From Lasiodiplodia sp. COLG20 (Eukaryota; Ascomycota; Dothideomycetes; Botryosphaeriales; Botryosphaeriaceae): DNA of 64,000 nucleotides. Below, piece by piece: positions 1 through 9,968 of this stretch (positions are counted from its first letter, which is position 1; each line of letters begins with the position of its first letter). The notes beneath the pieces were generated by a model. That model did no database searches and had not been told where the DNA came from. It saw nothing but the letters and a program-made list of their open reading frames with translations. The position numbers and the translations under genes were made by a program. The stretch spans positions 930,001 through 994,000 of the forward strand of contig VNWV01000007.1 of assembly GCA_009801085.1 (NCBI GenBank), written 5' to 3'.

Positions 1-154
1 TCTTCTGCGAGACTTGCCTACCCTCTCTATTTGGCTCGCGCCTGGTCTGTGGAGAGCATATTGTCTATTTTGCGCTCAGCTCCACAGCCTCAGATGAATT
101 TTTGCCTCTCGTCTAACGCCTACCCGACGATGTCACTTTCACCATTGAGCCATC

Positions 155-1029
155 TTAGTTCTTGGCGGCGTCCTTAGCAGCGGCGACGGGGTCTGCGAGG
201 ATCTTCTTGCCGGAAGCGGCCTCCTCCTTGGCAGCCTGCTTGGCCTCGTCGCTCACGGAGTCACCCTTCTGGGACGAGCGCCAGAGCAGGATACGGGAAG
301 TCTGGACAAGACCAACGCAGCCGAGGAAGAAGTTGACGGTAGCAAGGCTATGATTATCCAGGTTAGCTAATTCATACTGGGCTAATTGTAATAAAGTGAT
401 TGCGACATGGTTCGGTTGAGGTGTGCACGTACAAAATGTTCTTAGGCTTAATGATCAAGCACCAGCGGGTCCAGATAGCACCGGTGGCCATCAGGGCGCA
501 GTTCTGGGACAGAGAGAGGTTCTCGGCGGGACGGAAGAAGTCGGCAACACCTGCGAGGACAAGACCCCACTGTATCATCCATCAGCCCCCATCTTTCATG
601 GTACAGTCATAGCGTGGGCGGAAACGTCAACGGCGCGCCGAGGGTGAAGCGACGGGCGGAATGCGATCGGAGTTATCGGGATGGTACCTTCATGACAGGA
701 GCCCTATTGTGAATGGGTCAGCTCATGTGGTCTGCGTGGTATCTCCACTCCCCAACATGATCGCACGCGACACCAACGATATTTTTTTTTGTTGGTTTGT
801 TGGAGCAGCGCACGCGGTAAAAGCAGGGAGAAAGGGAAACGCACCAGAAGTGGACAGTCTTGGGGCCGACAGGGCTGTTCCAGAATTTGGCAAAGCCGCT
901 CTGAGGAGCGCCATTGGCCTCAGCCGCCGTGGACTGAAAGCGGCGTTGGGAAGTCTGGCGGAAGGCCTGGTTCCGGACCAGATTCCGGGAGAAGTTAACA
1001 ATACGGGTGGTGGGACGGAAGGCAGACAT
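155..1029 (-). CDS. MPC2: Mitochondrial pyruvate carrier subunit, MPC2 type
   Basis: Four exons join to 176 aa: 1029-845, 703-688, 569-433 and 347-155. The N-terminus is basic and rich in Arg, Ser and Gln, as in a matrix-targeting presequence. It is followed by GPKTVHFWAPVMKWGLVLAG, the family signature, then ALMATGAIWTRW and a last membrane segment around VNFFLGCVGLVQ. The tail is rich in Ala, Lys and Glu. In the family, two such subunits form a heterodimer in the inner membrane that imports pyruvate into the matrix. Exon 2 is a 16-nt microexon encoding the end of W plus APVMK. Without it the conserved motif is broken, which supports the model. The start is the first ATG in frame with the presequence. 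It is head-to-head with the complex I gene at 1245, with 215 bp between the start codons. Family assignment is firm; the subunit number is inferred from motif similarity. Confidence 0.93.
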
Positions 1030-1244
1030 GGCGGGCAGCGTGACGACAGAGCAGAGAGTGGTGACGCGGAAGATGGCTGGTGGAGAGGGGAGTCGCGGAG
1101 ATAATAGCTTACGGGTTGTGAAGTCGGAGGCGATGGAGCCGCCGGGACTTGGCGCGCGGGACGGATTCTCCGACGTCGTCACCCGTCGCCCAGCGCAGCT
1201 TCACTCAACCGCCCAGTCGCCCATCCACCACCCCGACCGTTACC

Positions 1245-1703
1245 ATGGCCTCCAAGTACGCATTCAGCGGCGCCGTCAGGGAGCTGCGCTTTGCCCTCTG
1301 CCAGTCCTCGTCCCAGAGCGCTGCCACACGGTACAATCCCTCTTCCCGCCGCCGTCTTCGATTGGAAAAGCGACAACGCTGATTGGACCGCCCAGGAACT
1401 TCCTCCTGCGCGCCTACCCTACCATGAAGAAGCACAACCCTCACACTCCGATTCTCATCAGGGAAGCCCAGAATGTGGAGCCTAAGGTTTACGCGAGATA
1501 CGGTGCGTCGCAACGTCCTGGGCTGGGATATGGGGTAGCATTGGCTGATGGAAACAATAGAGTTCGGAAAGGAGAAGATGTTGCCATTGTCGGGTGAGTT
1601 GGCTTATTATGCATGTTGCACAGTGGTAGGATGCTGACTCTACGCAGGCCTGGATGATGCGACTATTGAGAGCAAAGTTACCGAGCTGGTCAAGTCGTCA
1701 TAG
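1245..1703 (+). CDS. NDUFA2: NADH:ubiquinone oxidoreductase subunit NDUFA2 (B8)
   Basis: Four exons (1245-1330, 1396-1502, 1561-1593, 1648-1703) give 93 aa. The product begins MASKYAFSGAVRELRF and contains FLLRAYPTMKKHNPHTPILI, typical of the L51/S25/CI-B8 thioredoxin-like fold, then ARYEFGKEKMLPLSGLDDA and a short helix ending VTELVKSS. The length matches the usual 90-100 aa of this accessory subunit of the peripheral arm of mitochondrial complex I. All junctions are GT-AG and keep phase, and exon 3 is only 33 nt. The 215-bp gap to MPC2 suggests a shared bidirectional promoter for two mitochondrial genes. Confidence 0.94.
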
Positions 1704-1820
1704 ATGCTATGAATTAGCTGCTTCTCCGTTGGAGGGCTGTACAAATACAAAAAGCTCTGAACTACGAGAGCATCGCCGACTTTCTACTTTACACCGCTTC
1801 GCGCTCGGGAGGACATGCCC

Positions 1821-3049
1821 CTAAAACTTCGCCGCAATCGTCTCGTTCACCGTCAAATCCCCGAACCGATATTGCGCCCAGCTCATACTTCCGTCCGCCA
1901 TGGTGAAGAGGCGAGTAGCAAGGTCGCTCCCCGCCGCCCCCGCCGCGATATGAATGGGCAGTAGGTGCTCAAAAGTTGGGTGAGCTTGACGGGCATCTCC
2001 ACGTTTCAGCAGCTCTGCCATTTTTGCCTTCCTTTGATCCGGCCCAGCCGTAGCAGCATCCTTTAGGGCACCATCAAAGCTATAGACATACCTATATTCC
2101 AATGAGACGGCCACTTCTTTGAACAACTGACGGGGAAAACTCACGGCATTGGCTGGTCCTGGCCCATGGAGAACCAAAGATCCCTCAAGTTGTGCACCGC
2201 CATTCCGGATGTCAGAACAAGGATATTTTCCTCCCTGAGAGATGCCACAGCCTCTCCGAGTCGGTGATGTTCGTCCGGATTTTCATTCTTGAAGAGAGAG
2301 ACCTGGACAATAGGGACATTGAGCGGGTTCTTCTCAGGATCGAATGCTAATGTTTTCAGCTCCAATGGCCCTATTGTATTCGAACTGATTGCTTACCAAT
2401 AAGCAACGGAAGCCAAGCACCATGATCAAGGCCGCGGGTTACTGGTGTATAACCGATTCCGGCAGTTTCAAGCTTTGACATGACGTTTTGCGCGAGTTCC
2501 CGGCTTCCTACATGAGGATACTTGACGGAGTAGTACCAATCGGGAAAGCCATAGAAACTGAGAAGGTCAGCTTGGCACTACGGCGAATCACGACGGCACC
2601 CACTCGTAAATCAAATCGGTGATCTCAGCCGTGTTGACAAGCACCTTATCATTCCGGCCTTGCCAATGAGCGGAGAAGAGAACCACTGCTTTTGGCTTAA
2701 CCTTGCTCGTGATCTCCTTGCCGATCTCTTGCAGCTTTTTATATGCCGGGTGATCCGTATCTTCCATTAGGTTTGGCTACTCCATCAGTGCACCGATCAT
2801 TTGTAGAGACAGGGCGGTACTTACTCCTCCATGGGACACGAAATATACAGGAGTCTTGGGGTTCTGCTCTGTCATTTCGACTTTTTGAACGTTTCCTTGT
2901 CTCAACTTTGAAGTGATGTCCGGCAGCGCACTTGTAGTCACGTAGTCTTTGACAGCAGATGCTAGATCGTACGAGGATGCAATTATACCCAGTATCACAG
3001 CTAGCCCGGCGACTATAAATGCAAGACCGCGGAATTGGGATTCAGGCAT
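1821..3049 (-). CDS. Extradiol ring-cleavage dioxygenase, LigB/DODA type, membrane-anchored
   Basis: Five exons (3049-2825, 2776-2604, 2557-2397, 2370-2145, 2079-1821) give 347 aa. Residues 10-30 form a hydrophobic segment (FIVAGLAVILGII), likely a signal anchor, which most cytosolic relatives lack. The catalytic domain follows: YFVSHGGPNLM with a metal-binding His, SAHWQGRND, LIYDFYGFP, GLDHGAW, NPLNVPIVQVSLF, MAVHNLRDL and HPTFEHLLPIHIAAGAAG. These are the conserved blocks of class III extradiol dioxygenases of the 4,5-DOPA dioxygenase/YgiD group, which use Fe(II) or Zn(II) and open catechol-type rings. Substrate cannot be read from sequence. It is divergent from the signal peptide peptidase gene. 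The exon 3/4 join (LLIGPLELKTLAF) is the least certain. Confidence 0.88.
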
Positions 3050-3561
3050 CTTATCAGCTGTGACCGATAGGTGAATTAAGTGTCCGGGAAGAAGAGCCTA
3101 AAAGGAGAAGTAAATAAGGTTAAGGAGCGAAAGCATTTGTCAAGCACACCAAAGCACACATAGGTGGAGTATCCGTGATCGGTTCGGTGCGGAAAGGGTC
3201 CGCGGCCCCGCGCTATACCTAATTTGGTATTGCAGTCACGCTAGACCTATAAGACTTGTTAGGTCTGCTGAGTCACTGGCTTATCTAAAAGTTACGCCAA
3301 TCGATAGCTGAAAGGCTTGTGAGGTAAGTCGGCCGCCGCTATACCCTGGTGCCTTCCTAGAGCGGGCCACACTTCGCTTTCCAGAAACAAGGAACACTCT
3401 TTCAACATTCAACATCTCTTTAGCACCATGATTGTCGCCGCCAGGTGATTCGCGACCTGTAATCAAAAGAGCCCTCCCGGCTTCTTTTCCCCGCCGCGAC
3501 CAGGAATTTGTTTGCGCCGCAAGCACCTCGAGCACCGCAAGCACTGACAACGACCGTCGCT
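3050..3561. other. Intergenic region between divergent dioxygenase and peptidase genes
   Basis: This 512-bp stretch separates two divergent start codons, so it must hold both promoters. No TATA box, RNA gene or repeat was recognised. Short reading frames here lack codon bias and conserved motifs. Confidence 0.5.
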
Positions 3562-5429
3562 ATGTCGGACCCTGGCCCCATCTACGAGCTCCTAGGCAAG
3601 CTGGCATATGCTTTCACCGAAGCGCAGCCACTGCTTACAACCTATTCCCACCTCCTCATCTCCGCCCTCTTCCCTATCTACGCCGGCGCGCACTCGTCGC
3701 TTACCCGTCCGTCCTCTGCCGCCAAACCAAAGAAAGCCCCGAAGGTTGATACCACGGATGAGGGATACGAATCGGAAGAAGATGAGGAGGAGGATATCCA
3801 GCAGATGGAGGGCTTGTCAACCCGCGATGCCATAATATTCCCCATCATGGCAGGAGTGACGCTCACTGGTCTTTACTTTCTTATCAAGTGGATGCAGGAC
3901 CCGCAACTCTTGAACAAGATTCTCAACGCCTATTTCTCACTCTTTGGTGTATTGAGCGTAAGTCGCTTCATCACCGACGGCTTGGATCTGGTACACAGCC
4001 TTTGCTTTCCGCGCCGGTACACCAGCGGCGGGGTTCTGTACGATGTGAATTCGCGCACACGCACCGCGAAGCCAGCAGGCCCTGTGTCGGGTAATAATGG
4101 TGCCAGAAGCTCCCCGCTTCCTGGCCTGCTCTCTCGGATTCCTCTTCCTGCATACGCTAAAGCCCTTCTCTGGAACATTCGCAATATCCCAAGGCAAAAG
4201 TGGACGGTCAAGTTCTTTTTGCGCAACGTGGCATCAGTGCGCGGCCACCTTGGACTTCATGGTGTTGTTGGCTTTGTTCTAGCGGTGGTTGCTGTCGGAT
4301 ACTTCAACTTCGTAGACAAGCCGTGGTTTTTGACCAATCTCATGGGCTTCGCTTTCTCCTACGGCGCTCTTCAGCTCATGAGCCCCACAACGTTCGCTAC
4401 CGGGACACTCCTGCTTTCCGCCCTGTTTTTCTACGACATCTACATGGTTTTCTTCACGTAAGTACCATGATCTTTAGGCCCGGCGCTATTGATACTAACG
4501 AGACCAGGCCCATGATGGTGACGGTGGCCAAATCCCTGGATATCCCAATCAAGCTCGTTTTTCCCCGTCCCGACATTCCTTCGGCGGATCCGGCCAAACC
4601 ACCAATCAAGCAACACGCAATGCTCGGTCTCGGGGATGTTGTCCTTCCTGGTATAATGATCGGCCTTGCTCTCCGGTTCGATTTGTATCTGCATTACCTA
4701 CGCAAACAAACAACGCTCAAGGCGTCCAGCCAGACCACTGAAGCTAACAAGGACTCTGGGGCAACGCCTGACGCAAGCTCTACGGATCAATCCGTGCAGA
4801 TTGTGAAGGCGCCGTACACCTCGGTCTCCAACAAGTGGGGCGAATGGTTTTGGGCGCGTTCGGCGGGACATTCCTTCCCGAAGCCTTACTTCACAGCAAC
4901 CATGGTCGGCTATGTAGTGGGTATGCTAACCACGCTTGCCGCTATGCAGATTGCAGACCATGCTCAGCCGGCGCTCCTCTACCTGGTCCCTGGAGTGCTC
5001 ATTGCGTGCTGGGGTACTGCTTTGGTAAGGGGTGAGTTGAAAGTGATGCAGGACTTCAGCGAGGCATTCGAAGATGAGGAGGAGCTTCGCCACCACAGCA
5101 TCCTGTCCAAGGAGCGCACGCAGCGCGCAGAGAAGAAGCTGGAGCGGGCTACTAAGAAATATGTGGAGACAGTTGCGGAGAGTGGCGACGAGGCGGTACA
5201 ATCCAAGAAGGGGAAGAATGCGGATTCCTCGCACGACCACGATCACGATGTCTTCTTCTTTGCCATTAGTGCGCCCTTTTCGTTTTCCAAGAAGGAGAAA
5301 AGCGCCGAGGAGGAGAAAGGAGCGTCGTCTGGGACGGACTCGGCGAATAGCACGGTCAATTGGCGCTCAGCAAGTGGGACGCAAGCAGCAGGCGGCGAGC
5401 CAGCCGAGAAGAGGAGGCGCACCAGCTAA
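3562..5429 (+). CDS. sppA: Signal peptide peptidase (presenilin-type aspartyl protease, A22B)
   Basis: Two exons (3562-4457, 4508-5429) give 605 aa. The N-terminus has membrane segments around residues 25-40 and an acidic, charged loop (DEGYESEEDEEEDIQQ). Further hydrophobic helices lead to the catalytic motifs FFYDIYMVFF (Asp292) and MLGLGDVVLPG (Asp342) and the conserved QPALLYLVPG. These three motifs (YD, GxGD, PAL) define the intramembrane aspartyl proteases of the SPP family, which cut leftover signal peptides in the ER membrane. In aspergilli the orthologue also acts with the Dsc E3 complex in SREBP activation and hypoxia adaptation. The C-terminal 120 residues are charged with a His/Asp-rich patch (HDHDHD), extending the family's usual length. 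The intron splits the sequence just after the YD motif. An AATAAA lies at 5533, about 100 nt after the stop. Confidence 0.95.
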
Positions 5430-7036
5430 ACGAGAGGTCAATGGCGGCTGCATCAACCCCGGCGTTGGTTGGGCGGGGGCGCAATAATTGACCGGAAGAA
5501 AGGTCTCTTGCGCACGGGTAGAGTATCTAAACAATAAAGACTCGGGATCGGCACCAGAGCAGCAAATCAACAGTCAATGTGAGCAAGCATGTACAATATC
5601 GAGCATCGGAATTGTGGACTGCGTGAGGCCATTGCTAAAGTGCCTAGACGAGGAGGGCTCGCACAGACGAGACGTCGGTCGGCAGTGACAGCAACCAGCA
5701 AACGCCCCGCCGCCAGCCCCGACGCTGCCGCCGCAACACCGAAGGTTTTCGTTGTCGATACTCACCACGCTTGCGATCCGAACCCTCCCCACACGGACCA
5801 GGCTTAGCACGCAGCCGCGTCAGATGAGCGCCGGCAAGCTATACGCCGGCGCGACCGGCTGTCAGCAGGCACTCGACAGCCAGCTGAAGGTCCTAATTCG
5901 GCGGCTGGACCGGCGCACAGTGGCACTCGGAATCTTCCCGGACGCTTAGCGCCGTTCGGCTCTGCAACGGGTGGCAATTTGCGGAGAACAGAGCGAATGA
6001 AGCTCAACCAGCAGCGACCGCGCGTGGCCTCCGCCCAACGGGGGCGCTTGAGCCTCACCAGGCCAACACAGCCCTCGTTCTGGAATACTTTGCCCTGCAG
6101 GAAACCGCCGCCTTGGGTGCGGGTGCCGTTGCGGCTGACTGGCCTAGAACGCCGGCCTGAGGTTCTCGGTCGATCGGCGCAGCAGTGCGGTCGCATGCAA
6201 GGCAGAAAAAGCATGCCTGTTCAGGCCCTAGTCGCCTACAGCATGCCCATCTCCGCACCACCCTCGTGCGGCGCTTCCAACGCTGTATTTCTTCCTCTCT
6301 GATTCTCCCTGTCCGCGCTAAGGGCCGCTCTGGGCTCTGGTGGCCGCTGTGTTGTCCAGAAAGACAGGGGCCGTTTCGCCACCACGAGCCCACCACTAGG
6401 CATGCCCGCCATGGCCGCCTCCCCGTACTATACGGCACCACGACTGCGTACCAGATCCATCTGTGCCTCTGTGCCGGGCGGTCTAGATCTGTCAGATCAG
6501 ATAGCCGCCCGACCTGACGATTCCCGCGCCCGACTCACTGTTGCACGCTGCTCTCGAGATCGTACCACTTTTCTCACGCCTGCTTCTGCTCCTCACCTCA
6601 ACCTCTACCATTGAGACAATTCCACCTGGCCTAGCAGCACTGCCTGCCTGTCCAATCACTGTCCGCCCGAGCCACCGGCAAGCAGACGGCTTGCCGGGTC
6701 CATGCTAGTCGCCTTGTCACCCAACTGCGCCAGCCCGTTTGATACGCCGCGTCTCCACCATTTGCTGCTCTCAGCTGGGATCTAACGGCCCTCGTGGCGG
6801 ATCCTTTCGGCGGACCGCTTGCCGAAGCGTCTGTGGTGTGTAAAGAAAAGCGCCACAAATGGCCTCTTCCCCCGTTACTCCAACCATTTTTTGCGGTGCA
6901 ATGACAGTTACCCACCAATACTGACATACGTGCCCAGCTCTTCCTCGAACCCCGCTAATTTCGCGCCTCGCCGGACTCGGGTGCGGGTCGGGAGGCAAAA
7001 CGTTTTCTGACCCATCTCTTCTCCTCCTTCCCTGCA
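5430..7036. other. Long intergenic region upstream of the PAS-GATA gene
   Basis: This is 1.6 kb of GC-balanced sequence with several overlapping short reading frames on both strands, none with recognisable motifs. No tRNA, 5S rRNA or transposon was seen. A long 5' leader or promoter of the regulator starting at 7037 is the simplest reading. Confidence 0.4.
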
Positions 7037-8650
7037 ATGGACCCAAAGTACCCAATTATCCCCTATCTGGAGTACGGCACGTCTATCGATGACGCCGGAA
7101 CCGCCATCGCCCCTGCCACGATCACTGAACCCTCGGCCAGTGCCAGAAGCCGTCATGGTGGCGCCGCTACCGCCCAACGAACCAGGCCTGCAGCCACCTG
7201 GGCGCGCATCAGTGCCGCAGTGCTTGACTCATTGCGCGATCTCCACTGCGTCCTCTCGTTAGGCGGCACCGTCCAGCACGTCTCACCCAACAGCGCTGCA
7301 CTACTGGGTTACCGCCCAGAAGAACTGTTGGGCACCGTGTTGGTCGACCACGTACACGAGGACGACGCACCTGTGTACCGGGATGAGCTACGCGAAGCAT
7401 CGTCCACGGGCCGTCCCTTCCGCTTCTATTGCCGCATTCGAAGCCGTGTCAATGTTGTGGGTGCAGGAACGAATGCTGATGCCGCCCTCTTTCACTCCGG
7501 ATTTCTAGAGCGAGATCTGACGTCCTCTCCAACGTTTTCCGTCTTCGAGATCACCGGCCGTTTCCATGAGGTTGTACAACCTGGCCCCGTCGCTGTCGGT
7601 ATCGGCGTGGCAGTCACACCGCCCGGCGATGACGGCCTCTTCGTCCTGATGGCCCGACCCTACCCCCTCGCCCAAGGCACCAAACTCGACTCCTTCTTGT
7701 CTCTGAAGATCGAAAACGAGCGGCTGACCGCACAGATCGCCGCGCTGAAAGCCGAGCAGGAAGAGAGAGACACTGACGCCTATGCCGACGGACATGACGA
7801 CCACTACCAGACACGTCAGTACTTGATGGAAGCGCCTTTTCCCGCCGCCTTCACGACCGCCGCCATGAGGCGTCCCAGCGACGGCTTCCCATGGTTTGAT
7901 GCCACGCCCGCGAACATGACACTGACGACCGGCTCCGCCTCCTCCTCAGCGCAAGAATCCGTCTTCAGCGGTAGCGCCAGCAGCATGTTCGGCCCGGCCA
8001 GCAGCAGCAGCACCAACACGTCCGCCTCCATCATTGCCGGGCCCTCTCCGCGCTCCGGCGGCTCCGCGGCGGCTGGCCGAAAGCCACCACCACCTCTGCT
8101 TTCCCGCACCTTTAGCACGACCGCCGTCCCAGGAACCATCGCCGCGACGACCAGCCGTAGCGTCAATATTGCCACTTCCATGGATAATAGGTCCCCTCCG
8201 ACCAACACACCCACCGTTATGGAGGGCGACGTGGGCATCCCGTTCATCGTCAAGGCCCTGACGGGCGCGGGCTTCAAGAAGCGTGCCAAGCTGCCCGTCG
8301 ACGACTACGTCTGCTCTTGGTGCAGCACCACTTCCTCTCCTGAGTGGCGCAAAGGTCCTAGCGGGCCGAAGAGCTTGTGCAATGCATGTGGTTGTGAGTT
8401 TTTTCTTTCTTCTCTCCCCTCGCAACAGCTATAAAAAAAAATAAAAACAGAGGACGGTTATCTGACAGTGATTGGCTACGATCTAGTACGCTACGCCAAA
8501 TCCCGAAGAAAGAGCGGCCCAAGCAACGGTGGTGGAGGTAGTGACGGTGGCGGCGGTGACAGCAGCAACGGACCAGCGACGGGACCTGATCCGAACGGAG
8601 GCAGTGCTGCGTCGGCCGGGTCGAAGACTGTGGGATTCGTGAATGCTTAA
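7037..8650 (+). CDS. PAS-GATA transcription factor, white collar-2-like
   Basis: Two exons (7037-8393, 8487-8650) give 506 aa. A PAS domain covers roughly residues 58-135 ([56 protein letters not shown]). A short charged helix follows near 220-245, then long Ser/Ala-rich low-complexity sequence. The C-terminal GATA finger has the CX2CX18CX2C spacing ([20 protein letters not shown] then [15 protein letters not shown]) and is followed by a Gly-rich tail. The intron lies inside the finger (NACG|L), and the join restores the motif exactly. WC-2 proteins share this PAS plus GATA layout and work with a LOV-domain partner in blue-light and clock responses. The finger's LRYAKSRRK end differs from the LRWAKKEK I associate with classical WC-2, so a WC-2 paralogue is also possible; I leave the symbol blank. 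Confidence 0.88.
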
Positions 8651-9968
8651 AGGGGGAGAATGCGACCATGTCGACGTGATCATCTAACCCATGCGCTTCT
8701 ATGTGTGAAGGACAGGCTCCGGTTTCTCATGCGAAACGAGGGCTTGAACTGAACCTGGAAGAGAGAAAGATAAACATCGAAAGGCAAAGTGCCGGCTGAC
8801 CTATCAAGCAAGCCCTCGGCCAGGAGTTGGGGGTGGCTTTTTTTTCTTGTCTATCCGTCATGATTTGGACAGGGGCTCAACAACCCCTACCTCTCTTCTG
8901 GACTTTTCCTCGTTACGTTCGGCGTGGTTCTTCTGCTTAACCGTTGGAGTACAGAGGCGTTATCTGCCTTTTGTTTTGCTCTTTTTGCCTTTTTTTTTCC
9001 TTCTTGCTCCTGCTTTCTCAACTAACATGGAATCAACCAACTCGGTTTCTTCCCTCTTACGTTTGGAAGTAAGAGAAAGAGGGAAGACTAATCTTTGTTC
9101 GCCCGTGTTTTTCTCGGATTCCCATGCCATCTACACGTTTTGCCAAATACCCATGGTTGTGCTGACGAAAGTGTGATGAATCATACATGAAAACAAATAT
9201 ATAATGAGAGTTATTCAGGTGCAAAATCGTTTGAACAAGTCAACTGTCGTTCGTTGTGTAATTGTGCATACACGTGCCCCTTCCCTACAAAGCCACCACG
9301 CATGGCACATTAATAGTGAGAATGCTAAATTAAAAATTGACGGGGTAAAACACGGTAATATATAAGTGGTATAAATGGAGTATGTTATTGCTCTCTAATC
9401 TTTCACTCCCTCCTCCTTTCAACAGCGTGGGGGATATATGCTGGTTACGGGACGAAAACCGAAAGGAACCAGCGATAAGCCCCCCAAACCACACTTTCAA
9501 AATCCTCCCTTATCTTCGTTTCTTGACGCCGCTCCCTATTTGTGCTATTTCCCGTTTCGACCGGGAGAACCCTTGATATGGCTTGGCGTTATCGTCTGGC
9601 TTGCTAGCCCGGCTGAATGCTATTCCATTATTTAACCCTTGTTCGGCGGATACGCACGATCTCCGAACCACCCAAGAGGATTGCGAAGCACCCCCTATTT
9701 ACTTCGGAGTGTGGCTTGCAACTGCGGCCATGTGTCCGCGGGATGACGCGGCTCCCCCCGATGAACTGCTTTCGCGTACCGCGCAGAGCTTTCGATGCTC
9801 ACGACCTCTTCGTCGTGCTGTACGAGGGAAAAAAGGAGAAACAAGAAATGGATTCTTCTCTGTGTCGCGGAAATTCGTTTCTACTGCGACTCGACAGCGT
9901 GTGCGTTTCTCACAAGAGATATGTAATACATTTGAATACAAGGCTGATTATTACAATGGGAGGGGGCT
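8651..9968. other. Intergenic region between two convergent genes
   Basis: The region lies between the 3' ends of the PAS-GATA and histidine kinase genes. It is T-rich in its first half (8830-9020) and AT-rich around 9180-9380. No coding motif, RNA gene or repeat family was recognised. Confidence 0.4.
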
